Made by a program: the position numbers and the translations under genes
Notes under the pieces: model-generated
Databases searched by the model: none
The model's input: the letters and a program-made list of their open reading frames with translations, nothing else
What the model was told of the DNA's origin: nothing
NCBI RefSeq assembly: GCF_003234815.2
Contig: NZ_CP126279.1
Span: forward strand, 372,001-436,000
DNA: 64,000 nt
From: Curtobacterium sp. MCBD17_035
GTDB lineage: Bacteria > Actinomycetota > Actinomycetes > Actinomycetales > Microbacteriaceae
Reading direction: 5' to 3'
Part shown: positions 10,547-19,200 of the stretch, in pieces
Numbering within the stretch: position 1 is the stretch's first letter
Layout of the letters: every line of letters begins with the position of its first letter

Positions 10547-11092
10547 TCAGCGCACCATGCGCACGGTCGCGCCGATCGGCGGGAACGCGCCGGTGGTGCC
10601 GTCGGTCCTGAACCCGTTGCGCCGGTAGAAGGCCTGCGCCCGCGGGTTGTCGGCCGCGACCCACAGCGACGCCGGCCGGTCCGCGAGCGCCGCGTCGAGG
10701 AGTGCCTGGCCGATCCCGGTGCCGTGCGCGGCGGCGAGGACGTAGAGCATGGTCAGTTCGGTGGGGCGGTGCGCGGCCGACGGATGCGCGGTGGTCGCCT
10801 CGGTCCGCTGTTCGGCGGGCTGATCGTGTTCGGCGGGCTGATCGGGGGCGCCGAGGTCGGCCGTCGTGGCGAACCCGACGACCGCACCGTCGACGACCGC
10901 GACCACCGTGCCGAAGGACCCGGAGGCGAGGTTCTGTTCCCACCGCGCGACGCGCGGCTCGATCTGGAAGGCGGGATGTTCCTCCCCGTCGACGAGGTGC
11001 GCGTACGTCTCGCGCCACGACACGGCGTGGACCGTCGCGATGCCGCGGGCGTCCGCGGCGGTGGCGGTGCGGACGACGGCGCGGTGTGCCAT
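10547..11092 (-). CDS. GNAT family N-acetyltransferase
   Basis: The 181-residue protein shows the GNAT core: VAVVDGAVVGFA for beta-strands 2-4, LYVLAAAHGTGIGQALLDAA for the acetyl-CoA loop, and NPRAQAFYRRNGFRTDG near the C-terminus. The substrate is unknown. Between the two halves lies a Gln/Glu/Pro-rich linker coded by an exact 18-bp tandem duplication (10809-10844), giving DQPAEH-DQPAEQ. The start is the ATG at 11092, with a TACCCT -10 box 6 nt upstream. GAGGAC also lies between them, so either mode of initiation is possible. Confidence 0.85.
   Translation of the reverse strand: MAHRAVVRTATAADARGIATVHAVSWRETYAHLVDGEEHPAFQIEPRVARWEQNLASGSFGTVVAVVDGAVVGFATTADLGAPDQPAEHDQPAEQRTEATTAHPSAAHRPTELTMLYVLAAAHGTGIGQALLDAALADRPASLWVAADNPRAQAFYRRNGFRTDGTTGAFPPIGATVRMVR
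10809..10844. repeat. 18-bp exact tandem duplication inside the GNAT gene
   Basis: The two copies, 10809-10826 and 10827-10844, are identical. The unit is a multiple of three, so the reading frame is kept and six residues are duplicated. Confidence 0.9.
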
Positions 11093-11098
11093 GTCCTC

Positions 11099-11104
11099 AG
11101 GGTA
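11099..11104 (-). promoter_or_regulatory. -10 box TACCCT for the GNAT gene at 11092
   Basis: On the minus strand TACCCT ends 6 nt before the ATG. Confidence 0.45.
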
Positions 11105-11111
11105 GGACCGG

Positions 11112-11774
11112 TCAGGGCTGCAGTCGGTCGACCCGCCAGGAGCCCTCCGCGCTCCGGTAGCGGAGGCGTCGGTACACGCGGTCGCGGGCGCTGAGCCAGA
11201 ACTCCACGACGTCCGGCACGAGGCGGAACGCCGCCCAGGCGGGAGGACGCGGGACGGCGTCACCATGCTCGTCGAGCAGGGCGTTCGCCTGCGCGATCAG
11301 GTCGTCGACGACCGACCGTGGGTCGTGTTCGGCGGGGAAGGCCGCGGACTGGTGGGACGCGGCGGTGGCGGCCCGGGACTTCGGGGACCGCGCCGCGAAC
11401 AGGGCGTCGGCCGCGGCGTCGTCGAGGCGCACGACGTGCCCCTCGAACCGGAGCTGCTGCCCCGTCTCGCGCCAGTAGGCGTGCAGGGCGGCGTTCGGGT
11501 TCGCCGTGAGCTCGACGCCCGTGGGGGTGTCCGTGCCCGTGCCGAACAGCAGCCCCTCGTCGGCGAGCTCCTTGACGTCGACGGTCCGGGCGCTGAGCAC
11601 ACCCGTGAGGCTCGCGGTGGCGAGGGTCATCGCGAGCGGTTCGCGGACCTCCCGGGCGGTCGCGGCGTCGAGCCAGCGTCGCGCGAGCGTCATCGGGTGG
11701 TCGGGGTGGGCGGTCAGGCCGTCGAACTCCGGGAAGCTGGCGGTGTCGTCGCGGGTGATGCGGTCCGTGGTCAC
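11112..11774 (-). CDS. Pyridoxamine 5'-phosphate oxidase family protein (PdxH-like)
   Basis: The 220-residue flavin-binding protein starts at GTG. The N-terminal half has PLAMTLATAS and SARTVDVKELADEGLLFGT, matching the FMN-binding beta-strands of PdxH/PhzG-type proteins. It ends YRRLRYRSAEGSWRVDRLQP, very like the PdxH C-terminus. The family oxidises pyridoxine or pyridoxamine 5'-phosphate, but PhzG-like and other oxidases share this fold. The function as pyridoxal phosphate synthase is therefore likely but not certain. A CATCGT -10-like box lies 6 nt before the GTG. Confidence 0.8.
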   Translation of the reverse strand: MTTDRITRDDTASFPEFDGLTAHPDHPMTLARRWLDAATAREVREPLAMTLATASLTGVLSARTVDVKELADEGLLFGTGTDTPTGVELTANPNAALHAYWRETGQQLRFEGHVVRLDDAAADALFAARSPKSRAATAASHQSAAFPAEHDPRSVVDDLIAQANALLDEHGDAVPRPPAWAAFRLVPDVVEFWLSARDRVYRRLRYRSAEGSWRVDRLQP

Positions 11775-11961
11775 GAGCCCACGATGCTCCTGCGGGCGCG
11801 CGAGCGCATCACGACCACGGGCCTTCGAGCGCGTGCTGGGCCGGACTCCGTCTCTTCTGCCAGCGGGTCCGACGGTGATCCGCGATGGGTACGACGGGTC
11901 CTCGGGGCGCCCGCGGATCGATCCGCGCGGGCTGTCCGTGGGCGTCACCACCGTCGTGCGC

Positions 11962-12735
11962 TCACGTCGTCGTCGGATCCGTCGCACCGAGCGCGGTCGA
12001 CACGGGGTCCTGCGTCCTGACCCACATCGCGTGCTCGACGGGCAGTTCGTCGATCCACGTCGTGGTGACCGGATCGGGCACGCCCAGCGACGACGACACG
12101 TCGTACACCGCCTCGGCGTACCGCAGCGCGGCGTCCTGATCGCGAGCGGTGACGACCACGAGCAGGTCTTCCGGAAGGGACTCGACCGCATGTCGGAAGA
12201 CCCACACGCGCGGTGTCTCTGCGGTGGCGGGAGCGTGCGCTTGGAGTGCCTCGATGAACCGCCGATCCCGACGCGTCACCCGATCGAGCGCGACCTGCGC
12301 GCCGACGGGAAACGGCCCACTGGCGCTCACCAGCGCCGCCTTCTCATCGGGCTGCACGACCTGCGGGAAAGGGCGGTCGATGTCGACCACGAGACCCCAC
12401 TCGTCGGGGATCCGACGGAGGAGCTCGTGCACCGGGATCGACAGCATCCGGGCAGGGGTCCCCGCAGGGATGCGAGCGAGGGCGTCCTCGGGCACGGTGA
12501 ACCCCAACACCAGTGCGACACCCGCTGGCGTGCTGACCGCCAACGGAACACCCTGCTCTTCGTGTCGGAGGACGATGACCTGTGCCTCGGCGAACCCGTA
12601 CTTCGAGCGAAGCATCATGTCGCGGTGCGCGTTCCGCGGAGGCGTCAGGGGCATGGGGTCATCCCGTCGTCGTCGGTGGTCGAGGGAGGCGGTACCGGGC
12701 TCCCGGCTCCCGGGCTCCCCGTCGAACTCCATCAT
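11962..12735 (-). CDS. SseB-like family protein, ESX-module associated
   Basis: This protein of up to 257 residues is soluble. The segment around GFTVPEDALARIPAG and LVVDIDRPFPQVV resembles the SseB N-terminal domain, and the rest could be the SseB C-terminal domain (VWVFRHAVESLPEDLLVVV). SseB-like proteins are frequent near actinobacterial type VII secretion genes; their role is unclear. The start is uncertain. ATG at 12735 gives 257 residues and ATG at 12654 gives 230, and neither has a good ribosome binding site. It lies 80 nt past the stop of the toxin-partner gene, so it is probably in the same operon and could be an immunity or chaperone protein. Confidence 0.5.
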   Translation of the reverse strand: MMEFDGEPGSREPGTASLDHRRRRDDPMPLTPPRNAHRDMMLRSKYGFAEAQVIVLRHEEQGVPLAVSTPAGVALVLGFTVPEDALARIPAGTPARMLSIPVHELLRRIPDEWGLVVDIDRPFPQVVQPDEKAALVSASGPFPVGAQVALDRVTRRDRRFIEALQAHAPATAETPRVWVFRHAVESLPEDLLVVVTARDQDAALRYAEAVYDVSSSLGVPDPVTTTWIDELPVEHAMWVRTQDPVSTALGATDPTTT

Positions 12736-12815
12736 GGCCGCGATGCGCTGCCCGTTTCGACTGCGGTCACCGGTTCCGGCCGCAAGGGATTCCGCGTGTG
12801 ACGTCGGCGTCCGGT

Positions 12816-13613
12816 TCACGGTTCGAGGACCAACGCGAATCGGGGTCGCTCCGCGCGGAACGGTTGGGGGAAGTCGCGCACGATGCCGTGGCCGTCGCCG
12901 AAGTCCTCGACGAGGACACCGGCCGGCAGTGCCGCCGTCGCGAGCAGCTCCGACCAGACGTGGTGGCCCGACACCCGGGCGCCCGCCGAGTGCTCGACCA
13001 GTCCGGACAAGCGCCGGTAGCGGCCGAAGGCGGAGTGCACGCCCGCGCCCGCACCGCGGAGCTGAGCCACCAGTGCGGGGAGACGGCCCCATCCGCCCTG
13101 CGGGTCAGCGGGGTCGCGGAGCGCGTCACGGAGCGGGATCGGACGCCGCATCACCGGATCGGCGGTGTCGGTCGCGACCGTCTCCGTGCCCGGACGAGCG
13201 AAGCGGAGGTCCACGGCGTACCGCGAGCCGCCGGCCTCGAGCCCGTCGCGGACCCGCAGTCCGTCACCGTCGTGCCCGAGGGCCGGTACGGCCTCGTACG
13301 TGGTCCCCGGCGGCAGCACCCACCGCGCCGCGAACTCGGCGGGCGTCGGCACGGGACCGAGCAGCGTCATCCGTCGGTCGGTGATGATCTCGTTCCCTCG
13401 CTCCATCGCGGGCCCTCGGTGTTCGAGGAGTTCGTACCCGGACGCCTGGTACCAGTTGACGAGGCCGAGCAGCCGCCCGTACTCGGGCCACATCGGGACG
13501 GGCGACGGCGGCACGACGAGCCGACCCGTGCCGTCGCCGGCGGGCTGGGTCGCCCAACTCGCCGAGCGCGGCAGGATCTCTTCGCCGCCCCGCGTGATTC
13601 CGCGGGGGCTCAC
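12816..13613 (-). CDS. Unknown protein coupled to the WXG-domain toxin candidate
   Basis: I do not recognise this 265-residue protein. It starts at GTG, overlapping the stop of the upstream gene by 4 nt (GTGA), so both are made together. It is soluble, rich in Arg, Pro and Gly, has no signal peptide or membrane helix, and contains two Trp/Tyr-rich patches (MWPEYGRLLGLVNWYQASGY and GGWGRLPALV). An immunity protein, a second toxin subunit or a chaperone would all fit the position. The composition matches its neighbours and there is no sign of a frameshift joining it to the toxin. Confidence 0.55.
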   Translation of the reverse strand: MSPRGITRGGEEILPRSASWATQPAGDGTGRLVVPPSPVPMWPEYGRLLGLVNWYQASGYELLEHRGPAMERGNEIITDRRMTLLGPVPTPAEFAARWVLPPGTTYEAVPALGHDGDGLRVRDGLEAGGSRYAVDLRFARPGTETVATDTADPVMRRPIPLRDALRDPADPQGGWGRLPALVAQLRGAGAGVHSAFGRYRRLSGLVEHSAGARVSGHHVWSELLATAALPAGVLVEDFGDGHGIVRDFPQPFRAERPRFALVLEP

Positions 13614-15406
13614 TGCGCAGCGACGACGTGATGCCGGAGGTCGTCGGCGTAGTCCCAGGGCGTCGCCACGACGAGGCCGCGAGCACCGACACCCATGGAA
13701 CGGAGTGCGGAGCCGTACTCCTCCATCCGGAGCGTGCCGGGGAGGGGATGGACACTGGCAGGATCCATGAGAGGCCGGTCGATCGACTGGAACGCCGTGC
13801 CCCACGACGAGCGGTCACCTGGGATGAAGACCTCGCTCGCGCCGCCTGCGCCGTACTGCGGATTGGCCACTGCCGATCCGACGGCGTGTGGCAGGGGCTG
13901 GGTGACCAGGTAGGTCTCGCCCTGCGGCCGGAAGGTCTGGAACGGGCCGCTCGCGTCGTGCACTCCGACCTGCACGCTGGCCGCGTACTGCGCGGCGTCA
14001 CCACCAGTCGTGATGAGATCGTGTGCGGGTCCCTCGCTCATCACGTAGAACTCGCCGTTCCCGACCACCTGCAGGCGTTGACCGACGATGGACGTCGGCC
14101 GACCCGAGCGCCACGGGTCGACCCCCGGGTAGCCGCTCTTCCAACCGCTCGTTGTGCCCTGCCAGTGCCGGGCGCGAGCGGCGACCGAGGGGAGGTCGGA
14201 CCGCCAGTACGCCTCCACGCCATCGCGGAAGGCGCCGCGCGCGTTCCGCACGTCCCGCACCCCGGCCGGGAGCCCCGCGACGACGAACGCGCGGAGCGAC
14301 TCCACCGACCGGAGCGCCGTCCCGTGCCGCACGTTGGCGACGAGGTGCGGGAGCGCGGTGAACGACCGCGCCGTGTTCACCACTTCGGAACCGACGTGCC
14401 TGCCTGCGGAGGCGATCCCGCCCGCGAGTCCCGCGCCCTTGGCGAACTCCTCGCCGACCCGGGCCGCGGTGGTGATCCCCTTGCCCATCGGGATGCAGTC
14501 GAGGGCCGCGAACGCGAGGTCCCACCCGTCCGCCTGGCCCTTGGTCATCTTGTAGACGGTGTCGGCGAGCACGAGGAGCGCGACACCCGCGACGATCCAG
14601 GCGATCGGACCGCCGACGATGAGCGCGATGACGCCCCCCACGGCCACGACGACCTTGGCCACGGAGACGATGTCGCTCCAGACCTCGGACTGGAACACCT
14701 CGTCCCAGACGGACTGCTTGCCGAGACCGGCGTCGGCCGCGTGGCCGATCGCGGTCGCCGTGCGACGTTCGCCGTCCTCCCAGTCGCCACGGGCCTCGGC
14801 GACCAGACGCTTCGCCGCGTCGATCCGGGACTGCGCGGCGGTGATGGAGCTCTGTGCGGCGTCCACCCCGTCGGATGCCACGGCGGCGTTGTCGGACGCG
14901 GCGCGCAGCTGCGCCGGGGTCGGGACCTCCGCGCCGGCGGGCGGCGGCGAGCCGGCGGGGTGCGCGGCGGCGAGCGCGGTGAGACGGGAGGCCGTCGCCG
15001 CGTAGTGCGCCGCGGTCGCCTGGGCGTCGTCGAGCCGGTGACGGGCGGCGTCGAGGTCGCCGGCTGCGTCCTTGGCGTCGGCGAGGGCACCGTCGGCGCG
15101 GTACTGCGTGTGGTCGACGACGTCGGCCCACCCGAGGAGCGCAGTGGCGACGTCGGCGTACGAGTGCACGAGCTTCGCGAGGTCGGTGGGGGTGTCCTCG
15201 ATCGCGCGGACGAAGACGTCGGCGGCTTCACCCTGCCAATCGGTGAGCCAGCCCGAGCCGCGGACGGACCGGAGGCGCGTGGTCGCGTCGTCGGCGGCCT
15301 CCGAGATGCGCTGGTACTCACGGGCCATCATGCGGACGACGGTGGGGTCGCCGGCGACCGGGTCGAACCCCTGGTCCACGACCGCCCAGCCCGTGGGACG
15401 GGACAC
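13610..15406 (-). CDS. WXG-domain T7SS-secreted polymorphic toxin candidate
   Basis: The 598-residue protein starts at GTG, 2 nt past the previous stop. Residues 1-100 form a helical WXG-like domain (SGWLTDWQGEAADVF, Trp-x-Gly near residue 57). An Ala-rich coiled region follows to about residue 230. Two hydrophobic helices lie near 250-285, and then a pretoxin segment with DCIPMGKGITTAAR. The last 150 residues are a different, compact domain. Its ETYLVTQPL and NPQYGAGGASEVFIP stretches faintly recall the final part of TNT-type NAD glycohydrolases, but the usual Gln is Glu here. The toxin activity is therefore a guess. The architecture is typical of effectors of ESX-like systems. Confidence 0.65.
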   Translation of the reverse strand: MSRPTGWAVVDQGFDPVAGDPTVVRMMAREYQRISEAADDATTRLRSVRGSGWLTDWQGEAADVFVRAIEDTPTDLAKLVHSYADVATALLGWADVVDHTQYRADGALADAKDAAGDLDAARHRLDDAQATAAHYAATASRLTALAAAHPAGSPPPAGAEVPTPAQLRAASDNAAVASDGVDAAQSSITAAQSRIDAAKRLVAEARGDWEDGERRTATAIGHAADAGLGKQSVWDEVFQSEVWSDIVSVAKVVVAVGGVIALIVGGPIAWIVAGVALLVLADTVYKMTKGQADGWDLAFAALDCIPMGKGITTAARVGEEFAKGAGLAGGIASAGRHVGSEVVNTARSFTALPHLVANVRHGTALRSVESLRAFVVAGLPAGVRDVRNARGAFRDGVEAYWRSDLPSVAARARHWQGTTSGWKSGYPGVDPWRSGRPTSIVGQRLQVVGNGEFYVMSEGPAHDLITTGGDAAQYAASVQVGVHDASGPFQTFRPQGETYLVTQPLPHAVGSAVANPQYGAGGASEVFIPGDRSSWGTAFQSIDRPLMDPASVHPLPGTLRMEEYGSALRSMGVGARGLVVATPWDYADDLRHHVVAAQ

Positions 15407-15408
15407 GG

Positions 15409-15735
15409 CTACCGTGCCGATCCGGCGTCGGTGGACCCACCGGCCTGGTCGTCGACCCGCAGGGCGGAGGCGAGGTGGGCGTCGGTCTCGCGGTAGGCGC
15501 GCTCGGACGTCGAGAGCATGGCAGCGAGGGCCGCGGTCGAGTCCGTGATCTTCCTGCGCTTGTCCTCCCACCGGTGGTCGAAGTCGTGCAGCGCGCCCTG
15601 GACGACCCGCGACCCGATCTCGTCGTCGGATGCGTCGACCTGCTTGTGCGCACGCTCCAGCGTGCGGTGCACGGTCGTCAGGTCCCGTTCCAGTTCGCCG
15701 AGACCCATGAGGTCGACGAGCAGTCGGTCTGCCAT
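15409..15735 (-). CDS. Small helical WXG100/ESAT-6-like protein
   Basis: The 108-residue, highly charged protein is predicted to be almost all helix. A central FDHRWEDKRRKI motif may take the place of the WXG turn. It begins MADRLLVDL and has a strong GGGAGG ribosome binding site. Size, fold and position between the WXG100 gene and the toxin gene suggest an ESX-type partner that pairs with the toxin's N-terminal domain. The exact family is not certain. Confidence 0.6.
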   Translation of the reverse strand: MADRLLVDLMGLGELERDLTTVHRTLERAHKQVDASDDEIGSRVVQGALHDFDHRWEDKRRKITDSTAALAAMLSTSERAYRETDAHLASALRVDDQAGGSTDAGSAR

Positions 15736-15811
15736 GGCGATGTCCCTCCCCGTCGCGCGGATACCCCGACGACCTGTACGCCGCGGACGGCGCACGGGTC
15801 GTGGAGCGATG

Positions 15812-16108
15812 TCAGCCCTTGAGGCCCGATGCGAGCGACTCGTCGGTCTCGGACAGGGTCTGCGACGCCTTCGTCAGGAAGGACGAGAGCCCGTCGAGGC
15901 CCTGCACCGTCTGCGTGACGCCCCGGTTGAACTCGTCGTAGGACTCACCGAACGCCACGGACGACTTGTCGGTGACGTAGCCGTCGGAGATGAGCTGCTG
16001 GATCTTGCGCTGCAGCGCGGACAGACGGTCCTCGATGTCGGCTTGCCCCGCCTTGAGGTCGGATGCCGCTGCCTCGAGGTCCGCGTAGGACACGTTGATG
16101 TTCGCCAC
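15812..16108 (-). CDS. WXG100 family type VII secretion target
   Basis: The 98-residue protein has a helix-turn-helix hairpin with the turn LISDGYVTDKSS in place of a strict WXG, followed by FGESYDEFNRGV. This is a common variant in actinobacterial ESAT-6-like proteins. The length is exactly that of the family. It starts at GTG with AAGGGAG upstream. It is first in the minus-strand operon and divergent from the EccC gene, which would be the ATPase that recognises such substrates. Confidence 0.85.
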   Translation of the reverse strand: MANINVSYADLEAAASDLKAGQADIEDRLSALQRKIQQLISDGYVTDKSSVAFGESYDEFNRGVTQTVQGLDGLSSFLTKASQTLSETDESLASGLKG

Positions 16109-16170
16109 TGGTGCTCCCTTTCCCCGGAGTCATGCTGTATTTCCCCCCGTTCGGGGCGTTCCACGGCGCG

Positions 16171-16176
16171 ACACTA
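16171..16176 (-). promoter_or_regulatory. Candidate -10 box TAGTGT for the WXG operon
   Basis: TAGTGT on the minus strand lies 62 nt upstream of the GTG, inside the 180-nt divergent gap shared with the EccC gene. No convincing -35 was seen. Confidence 0.3.
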
Positions 16177-16288
16177 CCATCGACGCGTCGGCCGCACAGC
16201 GGTTCTCCACAGTTCATGCAATCGCATGTGCTAGGGGGTCCCGCTGTCAGAGGTGCCCGCCACGATGGCGGGGCGAGGGGGGAGCAGG

Positions 16289-19200
16289 ATGACGTTCACG
16301 TTCACGATGGTGGACCGCGACAGCGGGCAGACGGCCAACGTCCACGTCGACGGCGACACCGGGCGGGCGGTGCGCGAGGTCGTGGCCGAGGCCGAGCGGC
16401 TGCTCGCGACCGATGTCACGTCCGCCGCCGGCCCGGCGACCTACTTCGTGGGCGAGCGCCCGTTGGACCTCGACGCGTCGATCGCCGCCTCCGGTGTCCG
16501 TGACGGCGTGGTGGTGAGCCGGAGCGCCGAGGCCGTCCCACCGCCTCCCGTCCGTGCGCTGTCCCTCGGCGAGGTCCGGATCGTGTCCGGACCGCACGCG
16601 GGCACCGTCGTCCGGGCCGACGCGGGGATCGTCACGATCGGCTCGGGGGCGGCGGCCCAGCTCCGCGTGGAGGCCGCCACTCAGACCGACGGCCTGGCGG
16701 ACGCCGCCGCGGCGCTCGGCGGCCAGGGCGTGCCCGACATCGCGCTCCTGGTCTCCGTCGGTCCGGACGGCGCGACCGTGCGCCCGGTCAACGGGTACGC
16801 GGGTGCCGCGCTCGACGGCGAACCCGTCGTGACGGAGACCACATGGGACGAGGACGCGCAGCTCACGATCGGGTCGGCCTTGCTCGCGTACGGACGCCCG
16901 CGGAGCCGCGGAGCGCACCTCGCGCTCGCCGAGGACGGCATGGCCCTGGAGTACAACCGGCCACCCCGCATCCTGCCGCCGGACGACCACGCGCGGTACC
17001 AGTTGCCGGTGCCACCGGTCGAGCCGCCGGCCAGGGCGCTGCCGATCCTCATGGCCCTGGCCCCGATGGGCATGGCCGTCATGTTCGTGTCGACGACGGG
17101 CCGCTGGATCTACCTGCTCGTCGCCCTGCTCTCGCCCCTCGTCATGGTGATCACCGGGTTGCAGGGCCGACGGCAGGGCAAGAAGACCCACCGGCAGCGG
17201 GTGGCCGAGTACGAGGACACCCGGGCGCGGATCGAGGCGGACGCGACCGAGTCCCTCCGACGTGAGCGTGAGCGGTGGATCGCCAGCGCTCCCGATCCAG
17301 CGGACGTGTACGAGACCGCCGTCGGGCCGCTCCCGCGCCTCTGGGAACGCCGCCCGACCGACCCCGACCACCTGCTCGTCCGCGTCGGCACCGCGACGCA
17401 GCGGTCCGACGTGACGCTCGAGGACCCGGAACAGCTCTCGCACAAGCGGACGGTCACCTGGGACGCCCGCGACGTCCCGGTGCGGATCGAGCTCGCCGAG
17501 CGGGGCGTGCTCGGGATCGCGGGCCCGGGGGACGACGCGCGCCGGATCGCGAACTGGGTGGTCGCGCAACTGGCGACGCTGCAGAGCCCGAAGGACCTGA
17601 CGTTCGCGCTGCTCACCGACTCGACCAGGACGGGCCTGTGGGAGTGGATGTCGTGGCTCCCACACGTCCGCCGCGACGGCGCCGACCAGCCGGTAACGAG
17701 CATCGCGTCCACCGCGGCCGGTACCGCACGGCTCATCGCGGAGCTGTCCGCCACCATCGACGCCCGGAAGGAGGCCGGTGTCCGGGCCGGTCGGCAGGCG
17801 CAGCACGCCGGCCAGATCGTGGTCGTCATGGACGGCGCGCGTCGGCTCCGTGCCATGCCGTCGCTCGTCCAGGTGCTCAAGGAGGGCCCGGCGGTCGGCG
17901 TCTTCAGCATCTGCCTCGACCTCGACGAGCGCCTGCTCCCGGAGGAGTGCGACGCCGTGGTCGTCGTCCGCGACGGCCGCCTCCGCGTCCGCCAGCAGCG
18001 GAGCGAGCGGATCGACGACGCCCGCCCGGACCTGGTGGACCAGGACTGGCTCGAGTGGGTGGCGCGGTCGTTGTCGCCGATCGTCGACGCGAGCCCCGAC
18101 GTCGAGGACGGCGCGGTGCCGTCGTCGTCCCGCCTGCTGGACGTGCTCGCGCTCGAACCGCCGACGTCCGAGGCCGTCCAGGCGCGCTGGACGCTCGGCG
18201 GGCGCAGCACGACGGCCGTGATCGGGGAGTCCATCGACGGGGCGTTCGCGATCGACCTGCACCGCGACGGGCCGCACGGGCTCGTCGCCGGCACGACGGG
18301 GTCCGGCAAGTCCGAACTGCTGCAGTCGCTGGTGGCGTCGCTCGCGGTGGCGAACCGCCCGGACGAGATGGTGTTCGTCCTCGTCGACTACAAGGGCGGC
18401 GCGGCGTTCAAGGACTGCGTCGACCTGCCGCACACGGTCGGGATGGTGACCGACCTCGACACCCACCAGGTCGAGCGCGCGCTGGAGTCGCTCGGGGCGG
18501 AGCTCCGCCGCCGCGAGCACGCCCTGGCCGCGGTGGGCGCCAAGGACCTCGAGGACCACCAGGACCTCCGCGCCAAGCGGGCGGCGGCGGGTGACACGTC
18601 GGTCCCGTCCTTGCCCCGTCTGGTCATCGTGATCGACGAGTTCGCGTCGCTCGCCCGCGAACTCCCGGACTTCGTGAAGGGCCTGGTGAACGTGGCGCAG
18701 CGGGGCCGCTCGCTCGGCATCCACCTGGTGCTCGCGACCCAGCGGCCGGGCGGCGTCGTGTCGCCCGAGATCCGGGCGAACACGAACATCCGCATCGCGC
18801 TGCGGGTGACCGACCAGTCCGAGAGCCAGGACGTGATCGGGGCGAACGACGCGGCGCGGATCGCGAAGACCACGCCCGGACGCGCCTACGTCCGGCTCGG
18901 CGCGGCGTCGCTCCTGCCGTTCCAGACCGGTCGCGTCGGGGGTCGCCGTCCGGGGGGCGTCGGCGAGGACGCGGACGTCGCTCCGCTCGTGCGCGAGCGG
19001 AACTTCGCGGACCTCAGCGAACCGGCACCGCGCCGCGCTGCGACGGCTTCCGACCTGGCCGACGTCGAGGTCACGGACCTCAGCGTGCTGGTCCGGGCCG
19101 TCGGCGACGCGGCCATGGCGATCGGCGTCCCCGAGCAGCGCAAGCCGTGGCTCCCACCGTTGCCGTCGCTCGTGACCCTGGCCGACGTGGAGGCCGTGTC

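Noticed and set aside
13610..13613. Frameshift splitting one toxin gene into two.
   Set aside because: The overlap is an exact GTGA, both frames look coding to their ends, and no slippery sequence was seen.
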